Assembly (NCBI RefSeq): GCF_019711635.1
Contig: NZ_JAIGNT010000005.1
Location: 117,322-181,321, forward strand
DNA from: Qipengyuania huizhouensis
Lineage (GTDB): Bacteria; Pseudomonadota; Alphaproteobacteria; Sphingomonadales; Sphingomonadaceae
DNA length: 64,000 nt
Direction of reading: 5' to 3'
Part shown: one piece after another, positions 40,788 through 49,019 of the stretch
Numbering within the stretch: the stretch's first letter is position 1
Layout: every line of letters starts with the position of its first letter
Program-made: the position numbers and the translations under genes
The notes under the pieces: generated by a model
The model's database searches: none
The model's input: the letters and a program-made list of their open reading frames with translations, nothing else
Told to the model about the DNA's origin: nothing

Positions 40788-41731
40788 CAGGCGAGAAACC
40801 TGTAGTCTGTGGAAATGGCTTCGGCGATGGCGGAATTGGACACAGTAAAATCTACGAGGAATTCATGGAGTCCCTGCTCGAATATCTCGTCGATACTGAG
40901 ATCGTTGAGCCTGGTATCCGCATCGCGCATCAGGGCATTGCTCTCTCCTTCGGAGCCATGAAGGCGCGCCAATGCGGCCAGGTTTTCTCGCAGGGCCGAA
41001 TGGCAGAAGGCCAGACTGCGCGGAAACCGATCGTCGAGGATCAGGAATTCGCAAATCCCGCGTGCATCGATCTGGCCCGCGTGGAGCCAGCGATAGGCGC
41101 GATCGCCCGAGACGGAACGCAGCACAGTGTCCCATTGCCCCGTGTCGAGGCTGGAGCCGACATAGGAAAGCGAAGGCAGTAGCAGGTAGTATTTGATGTC
41201 GAGGATACGCGCGACGGAATCGGCGCGTTCGATGAAGGTCCCGGCGCGGGCGAAATGGAAACCTTCGTCACGCAGCATCGAACCCGACATCGCGCCGTGG
41301 GCGAGCGTACCGGCACGGCGGATGGTTGCCACGGTGTCCAGCACGCGGTTCTCACCGACCGGCTTCGAGAGTTGTTCTTTCACTACGAGCCAGTTCTCGT
41401 TGATCGCTTCCCACAATTCCCCGCTGATGGCGTTTCGCGCGAGTCGCGCGTTCTGGCGGACGAGGCCGAACATCGACAGTATGCAGGCCGGATTGCTCTT
41501 TTCACGCAGCATGAAATTCCACGCCTGCATCCCGGTATAGCTTGCGTGCTTCGCCTCATACCCGACCCTCTGGCCCGAAGTGGCGATCACCGAACGCCAT
41601 TCTTCTTCCGCCGTGACGAGATCCTTGGTCAGGGCCATGCGCAGTCCGGCATCGAGCAGGCGCGCGGTATTCTCCGCCCGCTCGAGATAGCGGAACATCC
41701 AGAAAAGGCCGTTGGCAGTGCGTCCGAGCAT
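40787..41731 (-). CDS. Alpha-E domain protein
   Basis: A 314-residue, almost wholly helical protein of the Alpha-E family. Family signatures are MLGRTANGLFWMFRYLERAE at the start, DSVARILDIKYYLLLPSLSY (about 180-200) and RFPRSLAFCHSALRENLAAL. The biochemical role is unknown; in genomes it is nearly always next to a circularly permuted ATP-grasp and a transglutaminase, suggesting a subunit or modifying partner. The gap to the ATP-grasp stop is one base, and its own stop overlaps the transglutaminase start. Confidence 0.94.
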   Translation of the reverse strand: MLGRTANGLFWMFRYLERAENTARLLDAGLRMALTKDLVTAEEEWRSVIATSGQRVGYEAKHASYTGMQAWNFMLREKSNPACILSMFGLVRQNARLARNAISGELWEAINENWLVVKEQLSKPVGENRVLDTVATIRRAGTLAHGAMSGSMLRDEGFHFARAGTFIERADSVARILDIKYYLLLPSLSYVGSSLDTGQWDTVLRSVSGDRAYRWLHAGQIDARGICEFLILDDRFPRSLAFCHSALRENLAALARLHGSEGESNALMRDADTRLNDLSIDEIFEQGLHEFLVDFTVSNSAIAEAISTDYRFLA

Positions 41732-41732
41732 A

Positions 41733-43160
41733 TCAGTCCTTCAGCACCCAGGTATCCTTGGTCCCGCCGCCCTGGCTGGAATTCACCACCAGCGAACCTT
41801 CCTTCAAAGCCACACGGGTCAGGCCACCCGGAGTAATGTCGATCTTGTCGGGTGAAACGAGCACGAAGGGTCGCAAATCTACGTGCCGCGGGGCCAGGCC
41901 CTTTTTGGTGAAGATCGGGCAGGTGGAGAGCGATAGCGTAGGCTGCGCAATGTAATTTTGCGGATTCTCGACGATCTTCGAGCGGAACTCCCCGATTTCT
42001 TTCTTCGAGGATGCGGGGCCGACCAGCATGCCATATCCGCCCGAGCCGTGGACCTCCTTCACCACCAACTCCTCCAGATTATCGAGCACGTATTTCAGGC
42101 TGTCCTCATCGGCACATCGCCAGGTTTCGACATTGGGCAGCAGCGGCTTTTCCCCGGTATAGAACTCTACGATGTCCGGCATGAAGGAATAGATCGCCTT
42201 GTCGTCGCAGACGCCGGTGCCGGGTGCATTTGCTATGGTGACCTTGCCCGAACGATAGACATCCATAATGCCCGGCACGCCCAGCACGCTGTCCGGATTG
42301 AAGGTCAGGGGATCGAGGAATTCGTCGTCCACGCGGCGATAGATCACGTCGACCGCCTTGTATCCGCTGGTGGTGCGCATGGCGACGCGTCCGTCGACGA
42401 CGCGAAGGTCGCTGCCTTCCACCAGCTCCGCACCCATCTGGTCGGCGAGGAAGGCGTGCTCGAAATAGGCGGAATTGTAGATGCCCGGGGTGAGGACCGC
42501 CACGACAGGACGCCCGCGCGAACATTGCGGGGCGCAGGCCGCGAGGCTCTTGGCCAGACGGCGTGGATAATCGGAAACGCTTTCCACCGGGCAGCGCAGG
42601 AACAGCTCGGGGAACATGGCCATCATGGTTTCACGATTTTCGAGCATGTAACTGACGCCCGAAGGTGTCCGCGCGTTGTCTTCCAGCACGTAGAACTCGT
42701 CCGGCCCTGTCCGCACAAGGTCAATCCCGACGATATGGGTATAGACGCCGCCCGGCGGTGTGAAGCCGACCATATTGGGCAGCCATGCATCGTTATGACG
42801 CAGCAAACGTTCAGGCAGCCGGCCCGCCCTTACGATCTCCTGCCGGTGATAGAGATCGTGCATGAAGGCATTGAGTGCGCTGACGCGCTGTTCGATCCCC
42901 CGCGTCAGCCGGCGCCATTCGCCGGCATCGATGATGCGCGGAACCATGTCGAAGGGTATGAGACGTTCCTCCGCCTCGTCTTCGCCGTAAACGTTGAAAG
43001 TGATCCCGGTCTTGCGGAAATTGGTTTCCGCTTCGGAATGCTTGCGCCGCAGCAGTTTCTGGTCCTGCCCGTCGTACCACTTGCAATAGTCGGCATAGGC
43101 GGGGCGCACTGTGCCATCGGACTCACGCATTTCGTCGAAGAATTCGGCTGAGCCGTTCAT
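41733..43160 (-). CDS. Circularly permuted ATP-grasp protein (type 2)
   Basis: A 475-residue protein of the circularly permuted ATP-grasp family, predicted ATP-dependent carboxylate-amine ligases that make peptide-like bonds. Recognisable blocks are RIIDAGEWRRLTRGIEQRVS, GFTPPGGVYTHIVGIDLVR, FYVLEDNARTPSGVSYMLEN with the Asp/Asn metal-type site, and GVCDDKAIYSFMPDIVEFYT. Late ones are LVVKEVHGSGGYGMLVGP (nucleotide-binding Lys/Gly region) and VLVSPDKIDITPGGLTRVA. ATG 43160 gives the family-typical N-terminus MNGSAEFFDEMRES. It is the first gene of the four-gene Anbu operon, 64 bases after the alpha/beta hydrolase gene, which may share the transcript. Confidence 0.94.
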   Translation of the reverse strand: MNGSAEFFDEMRESDGTVRPAYADYCKWYDGQDQKLLRRKHSEAETNFRKTGITFNVYGEDEAEERLIPFDMVPRIIDAGEWRRLTRGIEQRVSALNAFMHDLYHRQEIVRAGRLPERLLRHNDAWLPNMVGFTPPGGVYTHIVGIDLVRTGPDEFYVLEDNARTPSGVSYMLENRETMMAMFPELFLRCPVESVSDYPRRLAKSLAACAPQCSRGRPVVAVLTPGIYNSAYFEHAFLADQMGAELVEGSDLRVVDGRVAMRTTSGYKAVDVIYRRVDDEFLDPLTFNPDSVLGVPGIMDVYRSGKVTIANAPGTGVCDDKAIYSFMPDIVEFYTGEKPLLPNVETWRCADEDSLKYVLDNLEELVVKEVHGSGGYGMLVGPASSKKEIGEFRSKIVENPQNYIAQPTLSLSTCPIFTKKGLAPRHVDLRPFVLVSPDKIDITPGGLTRVALKEGSLVVNSSQGGGTKDTWVLKD

Positions 43161-43224
43161 GGATCCCCTGAATGTCCGGCAATCGCGAGGCAGGACACCT
43201 CGCTGTCTCACCTGACTAAAGGAT

Positions 43225-43977
43225 TCAGGCGCGGTCCAGTTCCGAAAGAAGCGCGTACATTGCCTCGTTCGTCAAGACAAAACCCATATGCGAGCAGCGC
43301 AGCGCCACTGCGCGATCGCGTTCACCGGGCCTTCCGCAGGCGGACTTGGGTGCCACGATTCCGTCGCGCGGGCTCCACATGGCGACGGTTTCCACCGGCG
43401 GCTTTTCGGAGATCACGGTGTCGATTTCCGGCTCGTCCACCCGGTGACCGGCTATGGCCTGATAGGCACGCCAGCCATTGTTGGCACGCGGACTGCCTGA
43501 AAAGGGCGAGCCCATCGTAACCACCTTCTCGACCTTGTCGGGGTGCTTCTTGGCCAGTTCGCGCGCCATCACGCCGCCCAGACTCCAGCCCACGAGGACG
43601 AGCGGGGTGCCCTTCGACTGATAGAGCGCAAGCAAGCGCTTCTCGACCTTCTCGAAACGGTCCGCCGTTGCACCCAGATTATAGCCCAGGCCCCACTTCT
43701 TGGCCGTATGACCGGCTTTTTCCAACTGCTTCGCCATCCAGCGCATACGGACGGGATGCGCACCGAAACCTGGCAACAGCATGATATTTTTCGGATTTTC
43801 AGCCGGAGATATTTCAAGCGGGGAAAGCCGCCGCTTTATCGGCTCCAGCGGCCAGAGGAATTCGCGCGCAAGGAGAAGCGCCTTGGGGCCGCGAACGTCA
43901 TCCGTGCGTGGCTCTGCAGCCAGAGCAAGCCTGCGTCCCCATTCCTGTCGGGTTTCATAAAAAGGTAACGTTGCCAT
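43225..43977 (-). CDS. Alpha/beta hydrolase
   Basis: A 250-residue hydrolase with the nucleophile elbow GWSLGGVMA, an oxyanion-type block IMLLPGFGAHPVRM, and the late Asp/His regions (WSPRDGIVAP and CSHMGFVL). It resembles esterase/lipase-type enzymes acting on small esters or lipids. ATG 43977 (MATLPFYETRQEW) is preferred over the ATG at 44040, which lies within the end of the upstream lipoprotein gene on the same strand. It lies 64 bases upstream of the ATP-grasp gene on the same strand. A functional link to the Anbu operon is possible but unproven. Confidence 0.87.
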   Translation of the reverse strand: MATLPFYETRQEWGRRLALAAEPRTDDVRGPKALLLAREFLWPLEPIKRRLSPLEISPAENPKNIMLLPGFGAHPVRMRWMAKQLEKAGHTAKKWGLGYNLGATADRFEKVEKRLLALYQSKGTPLVLVGWSLGGVMARELAKKHPDKVEKVVTMGSPFSGSPRANNGWRAYQAIAGHRVDEPEIDTVISEKPPVETVAMWSPRDGIVAPKSACGRPGERDRAVALRCSHMGFVLTNEAMYALLSELDRA

Positions 43978-44027
43978 CGTTTCGCAACAATGCACCGCAT
44001 CGATGTCGGGTTCCTGAACGCGGCGCG

Positions 44028-44573
44028 TCAGCTTTCGCAATCGCCTATGCGTTCCTGCTGCGAACGTGAGACGAGTGACATCGTCTCTCCGTCGGGACCA
44101 TTCATTTCCATCGTCATCGTCGTGTCGGAAGATGTGCGCCCACCCTTGCCTTCAATCGTCATGCGCATCGTTCCCCGGCCCGGCTCCTGGCAAACCATGA
44201 CCGCATCGATTTCGCCAGCTTCGATATCGAAGGTCTCGAAACTGCAATTGTCTTGTGCCTGAGCTTCGCGAATAGCTTCTTCGAAGCCCTTCTGGGCTTC
44301 TTCTTCGGTAAGGCAGTATTCGTTGGTCTGCGGACCCTGGTCCAGCATCGCCCTCATCTGATCGCGCACCTGTTCCGGAGCGCCCGGCATCTGGACATCC
44401 ACGAATTCCACGGTCGATCGATACTGTCCGGGATCGGGCTTCACGAATTCCCCGTCGCTCACAGCCGCCGCTTCCTCGAGCGAAATCTTTCCGTCCCCGT
44501 CGGAATCCGGTTCGGAACTTCCGCAACCGGCGAGAGCGAATGCGGAAAGAGCGATCATAAAGCTGCGCGACAT
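44028..44573 (-). CDS. DUF3617-like lipoprotein with an EF-hand loop
   Basis: A 181-residue lipoprotein: signal MSRSFMIALSAFALAGC (Cys17), then a canonical 12-residue EF-hand loop DSDGDGKISLEE at 23-34, then a DUF3617-type domain from about residue 45 (DPGQYRSTVEFVDVQMPGAP, YCLTEEEAQKGFEEA and a final VSRSQQERIGDC). The conserved cysteines of the domain are present (YCLTEEEA, NCSFETF, MVCQEPG, GDC). The EF-hand right after the lipid anchor suggests calcium binding at the membrane. ATG 44573 is used because it places the signal at the N-terminus; 69 extra upstream bases give no family match. It is divergent from uvrB. Confidence 0.86.
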   Translation of the reverse strand: MSRSFMIALSAFALAGCGSSEPDSDGDGKISLEEAAAVSDGEFVKPDPGQYRSTVEFVDVQMPGAPEQVRDQMRAMLDQGPQTNEYCLTEEEAQKGFEEAIREAQAQDNCSFETFDIEAGEIDAVMVCQEPGRGTMRMTIEGKGGRTSSDTTMTMEMNGPDGETMSLVSRSQQERIGDCES

Positions 44574-44649
44574 GGGTATCTCCGATGGCGAAGAGAACAA
44601 GCTAGCAGTCATGTGGAAGAGCGCAACAGAAGTTGCACCCAATCCAACT

Positions 44650-44664
44650 GTTCCCCATATGTGC
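44650..44664 (+). promoter_or_regulatory. Candidate SOS box (LexA site) of uvrB
   Basis: GTTC-CCCATAT-GTGC just before the uvrB ATG matches the alphaproteobacterial LexA consensus GTTC-N7-GTTC at seven of the eight fixed bases. It ends 4 bases before the start codon, so LexA could block transcription or initiation. uvrB is a common LexA target in this class. One mismatch keeps this tentative. Confidence 0.4.
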
Positions 44665-44668
44665 GCGC

Positions 44669-46864
44669 ATGGCCGAACTCGTTATCCGACGCGGACTCGA
44701 AGAACCCGACACCAGTGGTGAGTTCGTCCCTCACAAGCCTGCTCGCCCCGAAAAGTCGATGCCGGGGAGAGAATTCAAGCTCGTCTCCGAATATACGCCC
44801 AGCGGCGACCAGCCGACTGCGATTGCCGAACTGGTGGGTTCTGCGCGGGAGGACGAACAGACGCAGGTCCTTCTCGGCGTGACGGGTTCCGGCAAGACCT
44901 TCACCATGGCCAAGGTGATCGAGGAATTGCAGCGCCCCGCCCTGATCCTCGCGCCCAACAAGATTCTCGCCGCGCAGCTCTACGGCGAATTCAAGAGCTT
45001 CTTCCCGGAAAACGCGGTCGAGTATTTCGTCTCCTACTACGACTACTACCAGCCCGAAGCCTACGTCCCGCGCTCCGACACCTATATCGAGAAGGAAAGC
45101 TCGGTGAACGAGGCGATCGACCGGATGCGCCACTCGGCCACGCGCGCCCTGCTCGAACGCGACGACGTGATCATCGTCGCCTCGGTGTCCTGCCTTTACG
45201 GTATCGGTTCGGTCGAGACCTATTCGGCGATGATCTTCGACATCAAGAAGGGCGAGACCGTCGACCAACGCGAGCTGATTCGCAAGCTCGTCGCCCTCCA
45301 GTACAAGCGCAATGATACCGCCTTCGCGCGCGGCAATTTTCGGGTGCGCGGCGACAGTCTCGAAATCTTCCCCTCGCACTACGAAGACATGGCCTGGCGG
45401 ATCAGCTTCTTCGGTGACGAGATCGAAGAAATCAGCGAGTTCGATCCGCTCACGGGCAAGAAGGGTGCCAGCCTCGACAAGGTGCGCGTCTATGCCAATT
45501 CGCACTACGTCACGCCCGGCCCGACGATGAAACAGGCATCCGAGGCCATCAAGTTCGAACTGGCCGAGCGACTCAAGGAACTGCACGAGGAAGGCCGTTT
45601 GCTCGAAGCGCAGCGACTCGAGCAGCGAACCAATTTCGACCTCGAGATGATCGCTGCCACAGGATCATGTGCGGGAATCGAAAACTACAGCCGCTTCCTC
45701 ACCGGTCGCCTTCCCGGCGAGCCGCCGCCGACCCTGTTCGAATACCTGCCCGAAAACGCGCTGCTGTTCGTCGACGAAAGCCACCAGACCGTGCCGCAGA
45801 TCGGCGCCATGTCGAAAGGCGATCACCGGCGCAAGATCACGCTCGCCGAACACGGATTTCGCCTGCCGTCCTGCATCGACAACCGCCCCTTGCGCTTCAA
45901 CGAATGGGACGCGATGCGCCCCCAGACCTTCTGCGTTTCGGCTACCCCCGGCTCGTGGGAAATGGAGCAGACCGGCGGGGTCTTTGCCGAACAGGTCATC
46001 CGCCCCACCGGGCTGATCGATCCGCCAGTCGAGATCAAGCCGGTCGAGGACCAGGTCCAGGACTGTATCGAGGAATGCAAGAAGACAGCCAGCATGGGCT
46101 ACAGAACGCTGGTCACCACGCTGACCAAGCGCATGGCGGAAGACCTGACCGAATTCATGCACGAGGCGGGCGTCAAGGTACGCTACATGCACTCCGATGT
46201 GGAGACGCTGGAGCGCATCGAGCTGATCCGCGACCTTCGGCTCGGCGTTTACGATGTGCTGGTGGGGATCAACCTGCTGCGCGAAGGGCTCGACATTCCC
46301 GAATGCGGGCTCGTCTGCATCCTCGATGCCGACAAGGAAGGCTTCCTGCGCTCGGAAACCTCGCTGATTCAAACCATCGGTCGCGCCGCGCGTAACGTCG
46401 AAGGGCGCGTGATCCTCTATGCCGACAGAGTGACCGGCTCGATGGAACGGGCCATCGCGGAAACCGACCGCCGCCGCGAAAAGCAACGCGCCTATAACGA
46501 AGAACACGGCATCACCCCGACCACGATCAAGCGCAATATCGCCGATATCGTCGCGCATACTGCATCGCAGGACGGAGTCACCGTCGACATCGGCGACGAC
46601 GAACGCAACAATCTCGTCGGTCATAATCTCCGCGCCTATATCGAAGACCTCGAGAAACGCATGCGCGCTGCCGCTGCCGATCTCGAATTCGAGGAAGCCG
46701 GCAGGCTGCGCGACGAAATCCGTCAGTTGGAGAACGACGAGCTCGGCCTCGGCGATGGTGAGAAAAAGGCACCGCGCGTAGGGCGCAGCGATGCTGGCCG
46801 CCCCGGCACGCGCAAGACCCGCTATGGCAAGACTCGGTACAAACGGATGGGCGGCAAACCCTGA
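44669..46864 (+). CDS. uvrB: Excinuclease ABC subunit B
   Basis: UvrB receives damaged DNA from UvrA, verifies the lesion and recruits UvrC for incision. The 731-residue protein is longer than E. coli UvrB (673) because of an N-terminal extension of about 30 residues and a basic C-terminal tail. Helicase motif I is [14 protein letters not shown], the beta-hairpin region is [12 protein letters not shown], and the others are [30 protein letters not shown] and [13 protein letters not shown] motif near the end ([20 protein letters not shown]) binds UvrC. ATG 44669 is the first in-frame start with family similarity. A candidate LexA site overlaps the start region. Confidence 0.98.
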   Translation: MAELVIRRGLEEPDTSGEFVPHKPARPEKSMPGREFKLVSEYTPSGDQPTAIAELVGSAREDEQTQVLLGVTGSGKTFTMAKVIEELQRPALILAPNKILAAQLYGEFKSFFPENAVEYFVSYYDYYQPEAYVPRSDTYIEKESSVNEAIDRMRHSATRALLERDDVIIVASVSCLYGIGSVETYSAMIFDIKKGETVDQRELIRKLVALQYKRNDTAFARGNFRVRGDSLEIFPSHYEDMAWRISFFGDEIEEISEFDPLTGKKGASLDKVRVYANSHYVTPGPTMKQASEAIKFELAERLKELHEEGRLLEAQRLEQRTNFDLEMIAATGSCAGIENYSRFLTGRLPGEPPPTLFEYLPENALLFVDESHQTVPQIGAMSKGDHRRKITLAEHGFRLPSCIDNRPLRFNEWDAMRPQTFCVSATPGSWEMEQTGGVFAEQVIRPTGLIDPPVEIKPVEDQVQDCIEECKKTASMGYRTLVTTLTKRMAEDLTEFMHEAGVKVRYMHSDVETLERIELIRDLRLGVYDVLVGINLLREGLDIPECGLVCILDADKEGFLRSETSLIQTIGRAARNVEGRVILYADRVTGSMERAIAETDRRREKQRAYNEEHGITPTTIKRNIADIVAHTASQDGVTVDIGDDERNNLVGHNLRAYIEDLEKRMRAAAADLEFEEAGRLRDEIRQLENDELGLGDGEKKAPRVGRSDAGRPGTRKTRYGKTRYKRMGGKP

Positions 46865-46930
46865 TCGACAAGCGCATTTGACGCGCTTCGCCCCGCTTGT
46901 GCATAGGTCCGGCACATGAGGGGACTGAAC

Positions 46931-48445
46931 ATGAAATCGAACCGCCGCCTGATCGCCCGCCTTGCCGCCGCCAGCGCCCTTGCGCTGACACCGCAGGCCG
47001 CTTTCGCTCAGGAGGGCGAACAGTCCGAAGCAAGCGATCCAGTGAGCGTCGATCCGCAGGTCAGGTCACGCGACCTGACGGGCACCTTCGGCGGACAGCG
47101 CATGTCCTATACCGCCACGATTCGGGAGAATGTGCTGGAATCGGACGATGGCAAGCCCGAAGCGATCATCGTCACCACCAGCTATGTGAAAGACCCGCGC
47201 GACACCTCGCGCCCGGTATTCTTCATCTACAATGGTGGTCCCGGTTCGGGATCGGTGTGGCTGCAGATGGGGGCTTGGGGCCCGAAGCGCGTGGCCATAC
47301 CTTCCGATGCGCAGGACGACGGCGCGCCGCCCTATCCCCTTGTCGACAATCCCGATAGCCTGCTCGATGTAGCCGATCTCGTTTTCATCGATCCCCCGGG
47401 CACAGGCTTCAGCTATCTGACCGAGGGGACCGATCCGGAGAAATATTACGGCCTGCGGCAGGACGCACGGGCCGTGGCCGAAGTCATCCGCCGGTGGATC
47501 AACGATAACGGGCGCTGGAACAGCCCCAAATACCTTGGCGGCGAAAGCTATGGCACCAGCCGCACCGCGATGGTCGTGGATGAACTGGAAGGCGGCACCT
47601 ATAACGACGTCGGCCTCAACGGGCTGATCCTCGTTTCCACTATTCTCGATTTCGCCGGTCGCGAACCGACGCCGGGCAATGAGATGGCCTATATCGTCAC
47701 TCTGCCCAACATGGCCGCCGCCGCCTATTACCACGGCAAGGTCGAAGCCCCTTCGGTGGAAGCGATCGCCGAGGAAGCGCGCCAGTTCGCCATCGGTCCC
47801 TATGCGACCGCCCTGCTCAAGGGACAGGATCTGCCAGGTGCCGAGCGCGCCGCGGTTCGCGCCGAGCTTGCCCGGTTAACGGGCCTTTCGGAAACCTATC
47901 TCGACAATGCCGACCTGCGCGTGACCTCGCAGCGCTTCTACAAGGAATTGCTGCGGGATCGCGGACTTACCATCGGCCGCCTCGATGCGCGCTATACGGG
48001 CCGCGATTTCGACAATGCGGGTGAAACGCCAGACAACGATCCCAGCTTTTACGGAATCGATGCCGGCTATACCGCCGCCATCAACCAGTGGGCGCGTGAG
48101 ATGCTGGGTTTCGAAACCGACCGCGAATACCAGTCGATCGGGCGCGAACCGGGCCAGCACTGGGACTGGTCACTTGGGCAATATGGCCGCAACGCTTATC
48201 TCAACGTCGCCCCCTTCATCGGCAAGGCGATGCGCGAGAATTCGCAGCTGCGCCTGTTCAACGCGCAGGGCTGGTACGACTTCGCCACGCCATTTTTCGG
48301 CGCGGAATATTCGCTCAATCGCTTCGGCATCCCGCAGGACCGGCTGACCTTCGAATATTACGATGCCGGCCACATGATGTATATTCGCGACGAAGACCGG
48401 GCAAAACTATCCGCGGATCTTCGCGAATTCATCCGGGCGCGTTGA
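46931..48445 (+). CDS. Secreted S10-family serine carboxypeptidase
   Basis: A 504-residue protein with a signal peptide (MKSNRRLIARLAAASALALT to AAFAQEG) and an S10 alpha/beta-hydrolase core. Oxyanion region YNGGPGSGSVWLQMG, DPPGTGFSYLTEGTD, nucleophile S206 in GESYGTSR, then Asp in QGWYDFATPF and His in DAGHMMYI complete the triad. It should remove C-terminal residues from peptides in the periplasm. ATG 46931 is preferred over 46916 because AGGGGA sits 6 bases upstream of it. It follows uvrB by about 65 bases, behind a weak AAGCGC/GCGCTT hairpin. Confidence 0.93.
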   Translation: MKSNRRLIARLAAASALALTPQAAFAQEGEQSEASDPVSVDPQVRSRDLTGTFGGQRMSYTATIRENVLESDDGKPEAIIVTTSYVKDPRDTSRPVFFIYNGGPGSGSVWLQMGAWGPKRVAIPSDAQDDGAPPYPLVDNPDSLLDVADLVFIDPPGTGFSYLTEGTDPEKYYGLRQDARAVAEVIRRWINDNGRWNSPKYLGGESYGTSRTAMVVDELEGGTYNDVGLNGLILVSTILDFAGREPTPGNEMAYIVTLPNMAAAAYYHGKVEAPSVEAIAEEARQFAIGPYATALLKGQDLPGAERAAVRAELARLTGLSETYLDNADLRVTSQRFYKELLRDRGLTIGRLDARYTGRDFDNAGETPDNDPSFYGIDAGYTAAINQWAREMLGFETDREYQSIGREPGQHWDWSLGQYGRNAYLNVAPFIGKAMRENSQLRLFNAQGWYDFATPFFGAEYSLNRFGIPQDRLTFEYYDAGHMMYIRDEDRAKLSADLREFIRAR

Positions 48446-48458
48446 CGATGCTGAGGGG

Positions 48459-49019
48459 ATGCGCATAGCAGCGCCAATGGTTCGCTACGGCTGCTTCCCC
48501 TTCGTATTGTGTTTGGCGGCGTGCAATCCTCCCGCTTCGGAGGATTACGCAAGTCGGCCCAGCGTAGTCGAAGAGCGTACCGCGCCAGCGGAACCGATAG
48601 ATTCGCCCGATACCGAAGGCGCAGCCTGGGCGATGAGCGCAACCAGCGGGCGATTGCTTTATGGCAAGCCCGGTCATGCGCCGCTGCTGTCGCTGGCGTG
48701 CGAAGATGGCACGCTGGTCTATACCCGCTACGTCGCTGCCGACCCGAATGCGAAAGCGGTGCTTGCCTTGATCGGCAATGGCCATGTCGAGCGGCTCTGG
48801 ATCGATGCCGAAGAGGACGAGCAGCGCTGGCTCTGGCGCGGCAGGCTGGCCGCCGACGATCCGCGCCTCGAAGTGCTGACTGGTCCCCGGCGCGTGGAAG
48901 CTACCGTACCGGGAGCGGGATCGGTAACACTCAATGCAAGCCGCGCCCCGGGCGAATTCATCACCTCCTGCGCCGCCGAGCTTACTCCGCCGCCAGTTCC
49001 GCCAGAAGATCCAGCGTAA
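48459..49019 (+). CDS. Putative lipoprotein, unknown function
   Basis: A 186-residue protein whose N-terminal region (MVRYGCFPFVLCLAAC from the second Met) is a lipoprotein signal with the lipobox L-A-A-C. The mature protein begins with a Pro/Glu-rich linker and a small beta-rich domain (about 55-170, WAMSATSGRLLYGKPGHAPL and VERLWIDAEEDEQRW). No family recognised. The first ATG (48459) has GAGGGG touching it and the second (48477) has none, so the exact start is open. It is downstream of the S10 peptidase gene, 13 bases away, and its 3' end overlaps the convergent DsbD gene by 38 bases. Confidence 0.72.
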   Translation: MRIAAPMVRYGCFPFVLCLAACNPPASEDYASRPSVVEERTAPAEPIDSPDTEGAAWAMSATSGRLLYGKPGHAPLLSLACEDGTLVYTRYVAADPNAKAVLALIGNGHVERLWIDAEEDEQRWLWRGRLAADDPRLEVLTGPRRVEATVPGAGSVTLNASRAPGEFITSCAAELTPPPVPPEDPA

